From: DASQEH01 sp038237745
GTDB taxonomy: Bacteria; Actinomycetota; Actinomycetes; Propionibacteriales; Nocardioidaceae
Length of the DNA: 64,000 nt
Assembly: GCA_038237745.1 (NCBI GenBank)
Contig: JBBRYJ010000010.1
Span: forward strand, 62,001 to 126,000
Direction: 5' to 3'
The first letter of the stretch is position 1, and each line of letters opens with the position of its first letter. The notes beneath the pieces are model-generated. The model did not search any database. It saw nothing but the letters and a program-made list of their open reading frames with translations, and was not told where the DNA came from. Positions 28,693 to 38,722 of the stretch are shown here, one piece after another. The position numbers and the translations under genes are program-made.

Positions 28693-29415
28693 TCAGCCTG
28701 AAGTGGTGGGGCGTTCGGGAACGCTCACGTCGTAGACGCGTGCCTTGCCCTGCAGTCGCAGCGCATCCAAGACCTCGACCTTACGGTCAGACTCTGAGGC
28801 ACTTCCCCACATGACCTCGCTCCTGTCCTTGAGCCGCAGGGTGATGGAGTCCATCGACTCGGCGCTGAGGCGCCTCGTGCTCGTGAGCAGAACGTGCGGT
28901 AGCGCGGCGACCACTCCTGCCGCCTCTCGGAGGGCGTCGTCGCCCGCTGACTTCTGCACCACGACGACAGGAAGTCCCTTCACCCGATGACCTGTCTCCC
29001 GGAAGATGACCCCCTGCTCGTCCATCACCGACCAGATGCCGTCGCGGTGGATGGCGGCCAGCGGCCGCCGCTCTGTGATGGCGATCGAGACGGTGTGCGG
29101 CCAGGTGCGGTGCACCGATACGGAGCGGACGGCGGGCAGCTGGGCGACCCGGTCGGATATCTGGTCCAGGTCGAGTCGAACGAGCGGCGTGCCAGTGGGC
29201 ACCCCGGCTGCGAGCTCGACGTCTCTCGCGCTGATCGTGGCCTGCCCGGTGACCGTGACATCCTGAGCAGCCAGCCAGGTCGAGAAGAACACGACCCATC
29301 CCGCGAAGCCGACCACACCGACGGCCAGGATCGCGACGGCGAGTGGCCGAAATCTCTTCCACCCGGCTCCCTCAGGCTGCCGTCCGAGCTCCGACACCGC
29401 GCGGTCGTCGTTCAT
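28693..29415 (-). CDS. ftsQ: Cell division protein FtsQ
   Basis: FtsQ is a bitopic membrane protein that recruits the FtsL/FtsB complex. The 240-residue product has a short cytoplasmic head, one helix (LAVAILAVGVVGFAGWVVFF), a POTRA domain (VTGQATISARDVELAAGV), and the FtsQ core with VRSVSVHRTWPHTVSIAITERRP. Its ATG overlaps the murC stop as ATGA. Confidence 0.95.
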   Translation of the reverse strand: MNDDRAVSELGRQPEGAGWKRFRPLAVAILAVGVVGFAGWVVFFSTWLAAQDVTVTGQATISARDVELAAGVPTGTPLVRLDLDQISDRVAQLPAVRSVSVHRTWPHTVSIAITERRPLAAIHRDGIWSVMDEQGVIFRETGHRVKGLPVVVVQKSAGDDALREAAGVVAALPHVLLTSTRRLSAESMDSITLRLKDRSEVMWGSASESDRKVEVLDALRLQGKARVYDVSVPERPTTSG

Positions 29416-30845
29416 CGAGATGACTCTCCCTTCGTGCCGACGGAGCTGAGCAGAGCGAGCACCGCTGAGGCGACGGCAGTGACGTCGCCGGCTCCGAGGG
29501 TGAGGACCACGTCACCGGCAGCGGCGCGTTCCGCGACGTGGACTGCAGCCCGGGACCAGACCGGCTCGAAGACGACGTGCGACGGCCCGAGGGGCACAGC
29601 AGCACTGACGAGTCCTCCGTCGACGTCCAGATCCGGCTGTTCGCGGGCCGCGTAGACATCCATCACCACGACCTCGTCCGCTGCGCCGAGTGCGCGCCCC
29701 ATCTCTGCTCCGAAGATCCGGGTGCGGCTGAAGAGATGGGGCTGGAAGCAGACGACCAGTCGTCCGCTACCGGCGATGGTCCTCGCAGCCGCGAGGTCGG
29801 CGGCGATCTCGCTCGGATGGTGGGCGTAGCTGTCGAACACTCGTATGCCGGACGCCTCGCCCCTGAGCTCCATACGCCGACCGCTGCCCTGGAATTGGCC
29901 GAGTCCTGCAGCGATCTCATCGAAGCCGAACCCGAGCTGCAGTCCCGCGGCCAGCGCCGCGAGCGAGTCGACCGCGTAGTGGAGCCCGGGCACGCGGAGG
30001 CTGACTATCCCGAGCATCGCCGGACCGCTCCAGACGGCGTACGAGGAGGTCGTTCCCTCGAAGGCGATGTCTCGCGCCTGCAGGTCACAGCCCGGGTCGC
30101 GGCCGACTGTGACGACCGTGACCTGCGACGGAGCGACGCCGGCCAGCCGGGCAGCACCGGGGTCGTCGACGCAGCAGACGAGAAAGCCCCCCGGCTCGAT
30201 GCGGTCGAGGAAGGCGTCGAACACGGCGGCGTACGCCTCGGGAGTGCCGAAGCTGTCGAGGTGGTCGGCCTCGATGTTCGTGACGACTGCTCCGTACGGG
30301 GTGTACGCGAGGATTGCCCGGTCGCTCTCGTCGCCTTCGGCCACAAAGATGCGCCCTGTTCCGGCCGCCGCGTTCAGGCCCGAGGCGTTGAGAGTCGACC
30401 CGATGGCGTACGAGGGGTCGGCGCCGCAGGCAAGCAAAGCGGTCGTGAGCATCGCTGTCGTCGTGGTCTTCCCGTGGGTACCCGTGACGACGACCGACCG
30501 GCGTCCGAGCAGCACCGACTGGACGGCAGCCGAGCGCGGCCAGACCCGCAGCCCCAGCGACTGCGCGCGCATGACCTCCGGGTTGTCGGCCGGGATGGCG
30601 GTGGAGACCACGACAGTGTCAGCGCCGTCGACCTGGGAGGCCGCATGGCCGACGTAGCAGGTGACGCCGACCTCACGCAGCGACTCGAGGGCCGCGGAGT
30701 CCTGTGCGTCGCTTCCGCTGACGACGACTCCCCGTCCGACCATGACCCTCGCGAGACCGGAGAGCGCGGCTCCGCCGAGACCGACGAAGTGCACATGCCC
30801 AAGCTCCTCTGCCGCCACGATGCTGGTCGGTGCCTCGACGTTCAC
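29412..30845 (-). CDS. murC: UDP-N-acetylmuramate--L-alanine ligase
   Basis: MurC adds L-Ala to UDP-MurNAc. The 477-residue Mur ligase has the nucleotide fold HFVGLGGAALSGLA, the ATP loop VTGTHGKTTTTAML, AEGDESD, IEADHLDSF and DSYAHHPSEIAADL. The GTG at 30845 is chosen because it overlaps the murG stop as GTGA; a longer in-frame reading lies in murG. It leads into ftsQ with a 4-base overlap. Confidence 0.97.
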   Translation of the reverse strand: MNVEAPTSIVAAEELGHVHFVGLGGAALSGLARVMVGRGVVVSGSDAQDSAALESLREVGVTCYVGHAASQVDGADTVVVSTAIPADNPEVMRAQSLGLRVWPRSAAVQSVLLGRRSVVVTGTHGKTTTTAMLTTALLACGADPSYAIGSTLNASGLNAAAGTGRIFVAEGDESDRAILAYTPYGAVVTNIEADHLDSFGTPEAYAAVFDAFLDRIEPGGFLVCCVDDPGAARLAGVAPSQVTVVTVGRDPGCDLQARDIAFEGTTSSYAVWSGPAMLGIVSLRVPGLHYAVDSLAALAAGLQLGFGFDEIAAGLGQFQGSGRRMELRGEASGIRVFDSYAHHPSEIAADLAAARTIAGSGRLVVCFQPHLFSRTRIFGAEMGRALGAADEVVVMDVYAAREQPDLDVDGGLVSAAVPLGPSHVVFEPVWSRAAVHVAERAAAGDVVLTLGAGDVTAVASAVLALLSSVGTKGESSR

Positions 30846-31924
30846 GACGCGACCTCGAGGGCCATGTCCGCGAGCGCCTCGTCGGCGTCTCGACGGACCA
30901 CGCCCGCTCCAGCCAGGCTCATCGCCGCCAGCCGTGCCGGGTCCGTCGCCAGCGCTGGAACGTGTCGCCGCACCCACTCCGGCGAGAAGTCGGCGTCCGT
31001 CACCAGCAGCGCACCCCCGGCGGCTACGACGGCGGCCGCGTTGAGCGCCTGCTCCCCATTGCCGATCGGAAGCGGTACGAACACCGCGGGTAGCCCGAGC
31101 GAAGAGGTCTCGGTGACGGAGCTCGCGCCGGACCGCCCGACAACGAGGTCGGCCGCCGCGTAGGCGAGCTCCATCTGCTCGACGAACGGGACCACGACGT
31201 ACGGCGGGTCGCTCGCCCTCCGCCCGCCGGGTGCCACCTGGCCGAGCGGTCCGCTCACGTGGAGCACCTGGACGCCCGCCGCCGAGAGAGCCTCGGCCGC
31301 TGCGCCCACACTGTCGTTGATGCGCCGCGCGCCCTGGGAGCCACCGGTGACGAGCAGGGTCGGCAGGTCCGGCTCCAGCCCGAAGTGCTCCCGCGCCGAC
31401 GAGCGCATCGCCGGGCGGTCGAGAGTCGAGATGGCGCGTCGGATGGGCAGCCCGATGAGAGTCGCGTGCGGGAGCGGTGTGTCGGGGAACGAGGTCGCCA
31501 CGTGACGGGTGCACCAGGCCGCGCCGAGGCGGTTGGCAAGACCGGGGCGGGCGTTGCCCTCGTGGATGACTAGCGGAGTCCTCGTCCTACGTGCCACCAG
31601 GTAGGCGGGGGTACAGACGTAGCCGCCGAAGCCGACGATCACGTGTGGCCGGTTCCGGTCGACGACCTCACGGGTCGCCGCCACAGCGAGGCGAAGTCGC
31701 CCCGGCACGCGCAGAAGGTCGACGGAGGGCCGGCGAGGCAGCGGAACGGGCGGAATCAGCTCGAGTGCATAACCGGCAGCCGGGATCGCCCGTGTCTCGA
31801 TGCCGCGTTCGGTGCCCAGACAGGTGATCTCGACGTCCGGAAGCCGCCGCCGAAGCGCGTCGGCGGTCGCGATGAGTGGCGAGGTGTGGCCTGCCGTGCC
31901 GCCTCCCACGAGCAGGACCCGCAC
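30842..31924 (-). CDS. murG: Lipid II synthase (GlcNAc transferase)
   Basis: MurG adds GlcNAc to lipid I on the inner membrane face. The 360-residue GT-B enzyme has the GGGTAGHTSP loop, VIHEGNARPGLANRL, the second glycine loop VTGGSQGARRIND and the donor-binding SGASSVTE and PIGNGEQALNA. The GTG at 31924 (VRVLLVGGGTAGH) is eight bases after ftsW. The extended reading to 32161 would overlap ftsW and is rejected. Confidence 0.97.
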   Translation of the reverse strand: MRVLLVGGGTAGHTSPLIATADALRRRLPDVEITCLGTERGIETRAIPAAGYALELIPPVPLPRRPSVDLLRVPGRLRLAVAATREVVDRNRPHVIVGFGGYVCTPAYLVARRTRTPLVIHEGNARPGLANRLGAAWCTRHVATSFPDTPLPHATLIGLPIRRAISTLDRPAMRSSAREHFGLEPDLPTLLVTGGSQGARRINDSVGAAAEALSAAGVQVLHVSGPLGQVAPGGRRASDPPYVVVPFVEQMELAYAAADLVVGRSGASSVTETSSLGLPAVFVPLPIGNGEQALNAAAVVAAGGALLVTDADFSPEWVRRHVPALATDPARLAAMSLAGAGVVRRDADEALADMALEVAS

Positions 31925-31932
31925 AACCCTCC

Positions 31933-33171
31933 CTATCGTCCGCGAACGGCTGCCACGAGACGCCGTCCCCCCGAGCGCCTCGTCCGCAGCGCCGCCGCCG
32001 CACCGGGCTCCGAGCGAGCGAAGGACAGCAGCAGACCGAGCGCCACGAGCGTCGGCAGCAACGCAGACCCACCGTAGGAGAGCAGGGGCAGTGGGATGCC
32101 GATGACCGGTAGCAGCCCGAGCACCATCCCGATGTTGATGAGTGCCTGACCGAGCAGCCACACGACGATCCCTGAGGCGGCGTACCGCACGAACGTGTCC
32201 GTGGTGCGGCTGGCGATCCTGATACCTGCGTAGGCGAGCGTGAGGAAGAGCGCCAGAACGACGAGAGTTCCGAACAGGCCGAGCTCCTCGCCGATGATGG
32301 CGAAGATGTAGTCGGTATGCGCCTCAGGCAGTCCGCCCCACTTCTGGTTGCTCGCACCGATACCCCGTCCCCAGAGCCCTCCGGTTGCCAGCGCGAAGAA
32401 GCCGTGGCTCGCCTGCCAGCCGTTGCCGCTGTAGTCGCCGATCGGATTGAGGAAGCTGGTCAGCCTGGAGACCCTTTCGTGGCTGGTGGTGGCGAGACCG
32501 AAGGCGAGCACCCCCACCGTGAGAGCCGAGCCGACGAAGAGCTTGGCCGGTGCCCCGATGACCCACAGCAGGCCGAGCACGATCGCGAACAGGACGAGCG
32601 CCGTGCCGAGGTCGCCCTGGCCGACGACCAGCCCGACCACCACCACGCAGACAGGCATCATCGGGATCAGCAGGTGACGCCACTGGCTGAGAAGCCTGCC
32701 CTTGCGGGCGTAGACATCCGCGCACCACAGGATGAGCGCGAGCTTCACGAACTCCGACGGCTGGAGCTGGAATGGCCCGCCGATCGAGATCCAGTTGCGG
32801 TTGCCGTTGACCTGCACCCCTATCGAGGGGACGTACGTCAGCGCCACGAACGCCGTCGACCCGAGGAGGGCGGGCCAGGACAGCGCACGTACAAGACGGA
32901 GCGGCAGCCTCGACGCCACCCAGGCGATCGGGACCCCTGCGGCCACCCAGATGGCTTGGCGGAGGAACACAGCGTAGGAGCTGTCATAGATCCGCAGGGA
33001 GTAGACGCTCGACGCGCTCAGCACCATGAGTAGACCCAGCGACAGGAGCAGGCCGCTGACCCCCAGCACCAGGTGATAGGACGTCAGCGGTCGGTCCAGC
33101 ACCCGTTTGACCGACGCCAGGACACCGTCGCCGTCGGCCGATGTCCAGCGTTCCCCGCTTGCGGTCGCCAC
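31933..33171 (-). CDS. ftsW: Peptidoglycan glycosyltransferase FtsW
   Basis: FtsW polymerises lipid II for septal wall synthesis together with FtsI. The 412-residue SEDS protein has about ten membrane helices and the family segments NGNRNWISIGGPFQLQPSE and GLPEAHTDYIFAIIGEELG, plus LPLLSYGGSALLPTLVALG. The GTG at 33171 follows GGAAGGA by seven bases and leaves a 50-base gap from murD; a longer reading overlaps murD. A charged C-terminal tail follows the last helix. Confidence 0.96.
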   Translation of the reverse strand: MATASGERWTSADGDGVLASVKRVLDRPLTSYHLVLGVSGLLLSLGLLMVLSASSVYSLRIYDSSYAVFLRQAIWVAAGVPIAWVASRLPLRLVRALSWPALLGSTAFVALTYVPSIGVQVNGNRNWISIGGPFQLQPSEFVKLALILWCADVYARKGRLLSQWRHLLIPMMPVCVVVVGLVVGQGDLGTALVLFAIVLGLLWVIGAPAKLFVGSALTVGVLAFGLATTSHERVSRLTSFLNPIGDYSGNGWQASHGFFALATGGLWGRGIGASNQKWGGLPEAHTDYIFAIIGEELGLFGTLVVLALFLTLAYAGIRIASRTTDTFVRYAASGIVVWLLGQALINIGMVLGLLPVIGIPLPLLSYGGSALLPTLVALGLLLSFARSEPGAAAALRTRRSGGRRLVAAVRGR

Positions 33172-33220
33172 ATCTGTCCTTCCGGTGCGGTCGGCCGAGC
33201 AGCACTCGGCGAGGTCGGTG

Positions 33221-34678
33221 TCAACGTTCGCGCAGTCGCCCGACTGCGGCGACGAAAGCGTCACCGCGGGCGGAGTAGTCCGTGAACAGGTCCTGGGACG
33301 CACAGGCGGGGGCCAGCAGCACGGTGTCACCGGTGACGGCGACCGATGCTGCGGCCACCACGGCGCGTTCCATCACCCCAGTGTCGGTGTCGTCGAGCGT
33401 GATCACCGGGACATCCGGTGCGTGTCGCGCCAGCGAGGCGGCAATCTGGTCGCGGTCGGCGCCGAGCAGCACCGCGGCGCGCAGCCGCGGCTGCACCGCC
33501 GCGACGAGATCGTCGAAGCTGGCTCCCTTGGCCAGGCCACCGGCGATCCATACCGAGGACTCGAAGGCCGTCAGCGACGCCAATGCTGCGTGCGGGTTGG
33601 TCGCCTTGGAGTCGTCGACGTACGCGACACCTGCCACGTCGGCTACCTTCGTGATCCGGTGCCGGTCAGGTATGAACGTCGTCAGGCCCCGACGCACCGC
33701 TGCCAGAGACACACCGTGCGCCCGCGCCAGAGACGCCGCGGCCAGCGCGTTCGCCACGTTGTGGGGCGCCCCCGTCGGAACCTCGGCGACCTCGGCGAGC
33801 TCAGCGGCGTTGCGGTCGCGACCCTCGATGAAGGCGCGGTCGGCCAGCACGTTGTCCACGACGCCGAGCATTCCGACCGCCGGGACGCCGAGCGTGAAGC
33901 CGATCGCCCGGCACCCCTCGACGACCTCGGCCTCCTCGACCATGCGCAACGTGCTCGGGTCGTCGACGTTGTAGACGCAGGCGACCTGGCACGCGTGGTA
34001 GATCCGCGCTTTGGCATCGCTGTAGCGCTGGAACGTCTCGTGCCAGGAGAGATGGTCGGGTGCCACGTTGAGGACAGCCGCCGAGTGCGCCGACAGCGAG
34101 GCCATCCAGTGCAGCTGGTGCGACGAGAGCTCGACGGCGATGACGTCGTACGGATCAGGGTTCATCACGACCTCGCACATTGCCAGCCCGACGTTGCCAC
34201 CCGCGACCGCCTTGAGTCCCTCGGCGAGCAGCATGCTCTCGAGCATGCGGACCGTGGTGGTCTTGCCGTTGGTGCCGGTGATGCACAACCAGGGACTGGG
34301 CGCCTCCGGGTCCCGTATCCTCCAGGCAAGCTCCACCTCACCCCAGACCGGGACATCGAGGGCCTTGCTCGCGGCGAAGAGCTCGGCGCGCGGGGGCCAG
34401 CCTGGCGAGGTGACGACGACATCGACGTCGACCGGGAGCGTCTCGCCGGCCCCGGGTCCGAGCCGCACGTCGACGCCCAGGATCTCCAACAGCGTGGCCT
34501 TGTCGGAGGTGACGTCGTCGACCCGGTCCTCGACCACCGTGACCCTCGCTCCGAGATGTTGCAGCGCATCGGCCGCCGCGAAGCCCGACACCCCGAGGCC
34601 GGCGACGAGTGCGTGGACCTGGGCCCACTCGGAGTAACGGCCGGCCGTACCGAGCCAGCCGAGCGTGGGCCGGGTCAT
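33221..34678 (-). CDS. murD: UDP-MurNAc-L-alanine--D-glutamate ligase
   Basis: MurD adds D-Glu to UDP-MurNAc-L-Ala. The 485-residue Mur ligase carries GLGVSGFAAADAL, the ATP loop ITGTNGKTTTVRML, LSSHQL, NVAPDHLSWH, VDDSKATNPHAA and the C-terminal LAPACASQDLFTDYSARG. It begins five bases after the mraY stop in the normal mraY-murD-ftsW order. Confidence 0.97.
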   Translation of the reverse strand: MTRPTLGWLGTAGRYSEWAQVHALVAGLGVSGFAAADALQHLGARVTVVEDRVDDVTSDKATLLEILGVDVRLGPGAGETLPVDVDVVVTSPGWPPRAELFAASKALDVPVWGEVELAWRIRDPEAPSPWLCITGTNGKTTTVRMLESMLLAEGLKAVAGGNVGLAMCEVVMNPDPYDVIAVELSSHQLHWMASLSAHSAAVLNVAPDHLSWHETFQRYSDAKARIYHACQVACVYNVDDPSTLRMVEEAEVVEGCRAIGFTLGVPAVGMLGVVDNVLADRAFIEGRDRNAAELAEVAEVPTGAPHNVANALAAASLARAHGVSLAAVRRGLTTFIPDRHRITKVADVAGVAYVDDSKATNPHAALASLTAFESSVWIAGGLAKGASFDDLVAAVQPRLRAAVLLGADRDQIAASLARHAPDVPVITLDDTDTGVMERAVVAAASVAVTGDTVLLAPACASQDLFTDYSARGDAFVAAVGRLRER

Positions 34679-34682
34679 AGGG

Positions 34683-35747
34683 TCATACCGCAGCGACCCA
34701 CTGGGCGTAGAACATCCCTAGGCCGATTGCGACGCAGATGCCACAGATGATCCAGAAACGGATCACGATCGTCACCTCCGCCCATCCGAGCAGCTCGAAG
34801 TGGTGCTGGAGTGGCGCCATCCGGAAGAGCCGTTTGCCCTTGGTGACCTTGAAGTAGCCCACCTGGAGGATCACCGACAAGGTGATGAGCGCGAAGAGCC
34901 CACCGAGGACGAGCAGCAGCATCTCCGTCCTGGTCATCACGGCTAGCCCCGCCATCGCACCACCGAGCGACAGCGAGCCGGTGTCTCCCATGAAGATCGC
35001 AGCAGGTGACGCGTTCCACCAGAGAAAGCCGAAGCACGCGCCGGTGAGGGCCGCCGTCACCACGGCGAGGTCGAGCGGGTCACGGATCTCGTTGTAGCAC
35101 TGTGGGCCTGGGGTGATCTCACAGAACTGGTTGTTCTGCCAGATCCCGACGAGCGTGTACGCGGCGAACACCATCATGGAGCTTCCGGTGGCGAGCCCGT
35201 CGAGCCCGTCGGTCAGGTTGACGGCGTTGCTCGCACCGGCGATCATCACCAGCACCCAGATGATCACCAGCACGGTCGGGAGCTTCCAGTCGACGACCCT
35301 GATGAAGGAGATCGCCGGGGACGCAGGGGTGTTCCCCCGGCTGTCGGGGAAGTGCAGGGACAGCCACCCGAAGGCGACGGCGACGAAGGTCTGCCCACCG
35401 AACTTCGCCTTGCTGCGAAGTCCCAAGCTTCGCTGCTTGACGATCTTGATGTAGTCGTCGACGAACCCGACAGCGCCCAGACCCACGATCAGGAAGAGGA
35501 GCAGCAGTGCCGATGCCGACGGCGCGTCGCGCAAGATCAGCTTGGCAGTGAAATAGGCGAAGACGACAGCGACGATGACTACCAGCCCGCCCATCGTCGG
35601 CGTTCCCCGCTTCGTATGGTGGGAGGTCGGGCCGTCATCGCGGATCAGCTGCCCGTACCCGAGCTTGGCGAGGACCGAGATCGCGGACCGCGTGCCAACG
35701 AGCGTCCCGATGAGCCCGAGCGCTCCGGCGAACAGAAGTGCCCTCAT
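34683..35747 (-). CDS. mraY: Phospho-MurNAc-pentapeptide transferase
   Basis: MraY makes lipid I from UDP-MurNAc-pentapeptide and undecaprenyl phosphate. The 354-residue protein has about ten helices and the metal and substrate motifs FVDDYIKI, NAVNLTDGLDGLA and FMGDTGSLSLGG, plus APLQHHFELLGW. The ATG at 35747 overlaps the murF stop as ATGA. A longer in-frame reading to 36200 is antigenic noise from murF in another frame and is rejected. Confidence 0.97.
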   Translation of the reverse strand: MRALLFAGALGLIGTLVGTRSAISVLAKLGYGQLIRDDGPTSHHTKRGTPTMGGLVVIVAVVFAYFTAKLILRDAPSASALLLLFLIVGLGAVGFVDDYIKIVKQRSLGLRSKAKFGGQTFVAVAFGWLSLHFPDSRGNTPASPAISFIRVVDWKLPTVLVIIWVLVMIAGASNAVNLTDGLDGLATGSSMMVFAAYTLVGIWQNNQFCEITPGPQCYNEIRDPLDLAVVTAALTGACFGFLWWNASPAAIFMGDTGSLSLGGAMAGLAVMTRTEMLLLVLGGLFALITLSVILQVGYFKVTKGKRLFRMAPLQHHFELLGWAEVTIVIRFWIICGICVAIGLGMFYAQWVAAV

Positions 35748-37144
35748 CGCACCTCCACCGGCTCCTCGAGCAGGGCGAGCGCGACGGTCTCCAGCCCGGC
35801 CGCCCGGGACGCCTTGACGAGGACCAGGTCGCCCTCCCGCGCCTCGTCGCGCAGGTAGCCCGCCGCCGCCGCCGGATCCGCGAGGATCACCGCCTCCCCG
35901 TCCCATGAGGTCTCGCGTGCGGCGCCGACCTGGATGGAACGGGCAGCCTCGCCGACGACGACGAGGTCGGTGACACCCAGCTGCGCCGCCAGCCGGCCGA
36001 CCTGCTCGTGCTCGCGGTCTGCAGCCTGCCCCAGCTCGCGCATCTCCCCGAGTACGGCGAAGGTCCGCCGCCCGGCGCGGCTCCTGCTGCCAAGGGCGGC
36101 CAGGGTCTGCAACGCGGCACGCATGCTGTCGGGGTTGGCGTTGTACGCATCGTTGATGACGGTGACACCACGCCCGCTCGTCGCCATCTGCATCCGCCAC
36201 GGGGAGCGGGCCGATACCGAGGAGAGCGTGTCGCAGACTGCGTCGAATGTCATCCCGCAGCTCACCGCCGCGGCCGCGGCGGCTGCCGCGTTGACCGCGT
36301 GGTGCTCACCCACGAGAGGAACGGTCACCACCCGCTCGGCGCCGACGTACGCCAGCCGGAAACGGACGTGACCGACGTCGTCGAGCTGAACGTCGGCCAG
36401 GCGCATGTCTGCATCGCGGTCTCGTCCGAAGGAGGTGACGAGGGCAGGCGTCCGGCTCCGCATTCCGGCGACGCGCTCGTCGTCGGCGTTGAGCACGGCC
36501 ACACCGTCCGAGGGAAGAGCCTCGACCAGCTCCCCCTTCGCACGGGCGATGTCGAGCCGAGAGCCGAACTCGCCGAGGTGCGCGACGCCCACGTTCAAGA
36601 CGATCCCGAGCTTCGGGCGCACCATCTCCGCGAGCGCCCGGATGTGGCCGCGTCCGCGAGCTCCCATCTCGACCACCAGGTAGCGGGTCGCGTCATCGGC
36701 GCGAAGGACTGTCAGCGGGACGCCGATCTCGTTGTTGAAGGACCCGGCCGAAGCGACGGTCGCACCCCGCATCTCCAGCAGCTGGGCCAGGATGTCCTTG
36801 CAGCCGGTCTTGCCCTGAGAGCCCGTGATACCCACGACGGTGGCACCGGTCAACCGCGAGACGACATGGCTCGCAAGTGCGCCGATCGCGCTCACACAGT
36901 CGGCGACGACGACTCCCGGAAGGCCGAGCGGGCGCTGCGACAGCACCGCGGACGCTCCGGCATCGACTGCCGCCGCGGCGTAGTCGTGTCCGTCTACGCG
37001 CTCTCCGGGCACTGCCACGAAGAGCCCACCAGGCTCGGCTCTCCGAGAGTCCACGAAAGCAGGCCCGGTCACCCGGATGTCGCGAGTACCGATGACCGAG
37101 CCGGCCACCACGTCGGCGACCTCCGCTACCGTCATGGCGATCAC
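35744..37144 (-). CDS. murF: UDP-MurNAc-tripeptide--D-alanyl-D-alanine ligase
   Basis: MurF adds D-Ala-D-Ala to complete the pentapeptide precursor. The 466-residue protein has the ATP loop VGITGSQGKTGCKDIL, VVEMGARGRGHI, NVGVAHLGEFGS, NDAYNANPDSM and VLGEMRELG. The GTG at 37144 (MIAMTVAEVADVV) overlaps the murE stop as GTGA and is preferred to the ATG three codons later. Confidence 0.97.
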   Translation of the reverse strand: MIAMTVAEVADVVAGSVIGTRDIRVTGPAFVDSRRAEPGGLFVAVPGERVDGHDYAAAAVDAGASAVLSQRPLGLPGVVVADCVSAIGALASHVVSRLTGATVVGITGSQGKTGCKDILAQLLEMRGATVASAGSFNNEIGVPLTVLRADDATRYLVVEMGARGRGHIRALAEMVRPKLGIVLNVGVAHLGEFGSRLDIARAKGELVEALPSDGVAVLNADDERVAGMRSRTPALVTSFGRDRDADMRLADVQLDDVGHVRFRLAYVGAERVVTVPLVGEHHAVNAAAAAAAAVSCGMTFDAVCDTLSSVSARSPWRMQMATSGRGVTVINDAYNANPDSMRAALQTLAALGSRSRAGRRTFAVLGEMRELGQAADREHEQVGRLAAQLGVTDLVVVGEAARSIQVGAARETSWDGEAVILADPAAAAGYLRDEAREGDLVLVKASRAAGLETVALALLEEPVEVR

Positions 37145-38703
37145 TGCGGCCCGACGCCCGCGACGATGCCCTCGAGGATCTCGGCCGCGACGTCACGGTC
37201 GTCGAACGGCAACGTCTCGCCCGCGACCTCCTGGCCGGACTCGTGCCCCTTCCCCGCGATCAGCACCGTGTCACCCGGGTGCGCTGAGCCGAGGGCTCGA
37301 CGAATCGCGGCCCGTCGGTCACCGATCTCGAGCACCCGACCAGCCTGCCCGGCCGCCTCGGCTCCGGCGACGATCTCGGCCCGGATGGCTGCGGCGTCCT
37401 CGCTGCGCGGGTTGTCGTCGGTCACGAGGACGAGGTCGGCGAGCCGGGCGGCGATCTCCCCCATGATCGGTCGCTTGCCACGGTCCCGCTCCCCACCGGC
37501 GCCGATGACGACGATGAGGGCGCCCCTGGTCACCGGGCGCAGGGACTCGAGGATGGCCCTGACGGCGTCCGGCTTGTGGGCGTAGTCGACGAGGACGGTG
37601 AAGGGCTGGCCGCGATCAACCCTCTGCATGCGTCCTGCCACCGGCGCTGCTGCGGCGACACCCTTGGCCGCCGCCTCCATCTCGACGCCGACCTCGCCGA
37701 GCGAGGCAAGGGCACACACGGCGTTGGCGACGTTGAAGTCGCCCGGCATCGCGACTGCCGAGACGACCCGTCGCCCGTCCGGGCCTGTCACGGCGAACGT
37801 CGTACCGGCCTCGTCGGCGTCGAGCGTCGTACCGGTCCAGTCGGCCTCACGGCCTTGCGTGGAGAACGTCCGGATCTCGACGTGCGGGTGGTCGACCAGC
37901 CGCCGCCCGTACTCGTCGTCGATGTTGACGAGCGCCCGTCTCGTCCGGACGCTCGTGAAGAGGTCGGACTTCACCGCGAAGTACTCGTCCATGTCGGCGT
38001 GGAAGTCGAGATGGTCCCTACCCAGGTTCGTGAACACCGAAAGGTCGAACAGGACACCGTCGACGCGGCCCATCACCAGTGCGTGGCTGGAGACCTCGAG
38101 CGCACAGACGTCCACACTTCTCTCGACCATGACGGCGAACAGCGCATGCAGGTCCGGGGCCTCGGGCGTCGTGAGACTGCTCGAGACGGCCACCCCGTCG
38201 ATCCACGTACCCATCGTGCCGATGACAGCGCTTCGCCGTCCGGCGGCCTCCAGTCCTGCGACGACCAGTTGGGTGGTCGTGGTCTTGCCCTGCGTCCCGG
38301 TGACGGCGATCAGCGTGAGGCGCGATGCCGGTCGGCCGTAGATCGCTGCCGCTGCCGCGCCCAAGACCCGTCGCGGCGCCTCTACGACGATCATCGGCAG
38401 CCCGAGGTCACGGACCCGGTCAGCCCCCCTCGGGTCCGTCAGAGCAGCGACGGCGCCACGACCAGCGGCGTCTGCCGCGAACTCGGCTCCATGCGTGCGG
38501 GTCCCGGGAAGCGCGGCGTACATGTCGCCCTTCTGCACAGATCTCGAGCTGAGCGTGAGGCCCCGCACCTGCGTGCCGACGTCCCCTTCGAGGCTCGTCC
38601 GACCCTCGGCGATCCCGGCGACGACGGCGCGGAGCTGGTCCAACGAGACCGGTGCAACCCACGCCGGTCTGGTTGGCATCGTCACCGGTCGCCCAAGGCC
38701 CAC
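37141..38703 (-). CDS. murE: UDP-MurNAc-tripeptide synthetase (diaminopimelate-adding)
   Basis: MurE adds the third peptide residue. The 520-residue ligase has VTGTQGKTTTTQLV, SSLTTPEAPDL, VFTNLGRDHLDFHADM and the substrate motif DDNPRSEDAAA. DNPR indicates diaminopimelate rather than lysine; whether the meso or LL isomer is used cannot be told. The exact start is uncertain: the ATG at 38703 is the first in frame, and a GTG lies six codons downstream. Confidence 0.96.
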   Translation of the reverse strand: MGLGRPVTMPTRPAWVAPVSLDQLRAVVAGIAEGRTSLEGDVGTQVRGLTLSSRSVQKGDMYAALPGTRTHGAEFAADAAGRGAVAALTDPRGADRVRDLGLPMIVVEAPRRVLGAAAAAIYGRPASRLTLIAVTGTQGKTTTTQLVVAGLEAAGRRSAVIGTMGTWIDGVAVSSSLTTPEAPDLHALFAVMVERSVDVCALEVSSHALVMGRVDGVLFDLSVFTNLGRDHLDFHADMDEYFAVKSDLFTSVRTRRALVNIDDEYGRRLVDHPHVEIRTFSTQGREADWTGTTLDADEAGTTFAVTGPDGRRVVSAVAMPGDFNVANAVCALASLGEVGVEMEAAAKGVAAAAPVAGRMQRVDRGQPFTVLVDYAHKPDAVRAILESLRPVTRGALIVVIGAGGERDRGKRPIMGEIAARLADLVLVTDDNPRSEDAAAIRAEIVAGAEAAGQAGRVLEIGDRRAAIRRALGSAHPGDTVLIAGKGHESGQEVAGETLPFDDRDVAAEILEGIVAGVGPQ

Positions 38704-38722
38704 ATGGTGAGGCTATCGACGC

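Noticed and set aside
30842..32161. Extended start for murG at 32161
   Set aside because: It would overlap the end of ftsW by over 200 bases; the GTG at 31924 gives the known MurG N-terminus.
33107..34750. A 547-codon plus-strand frame opposite murD
   Set aside because: Shadow of murD in a GC-rich genome; no family resemblance.
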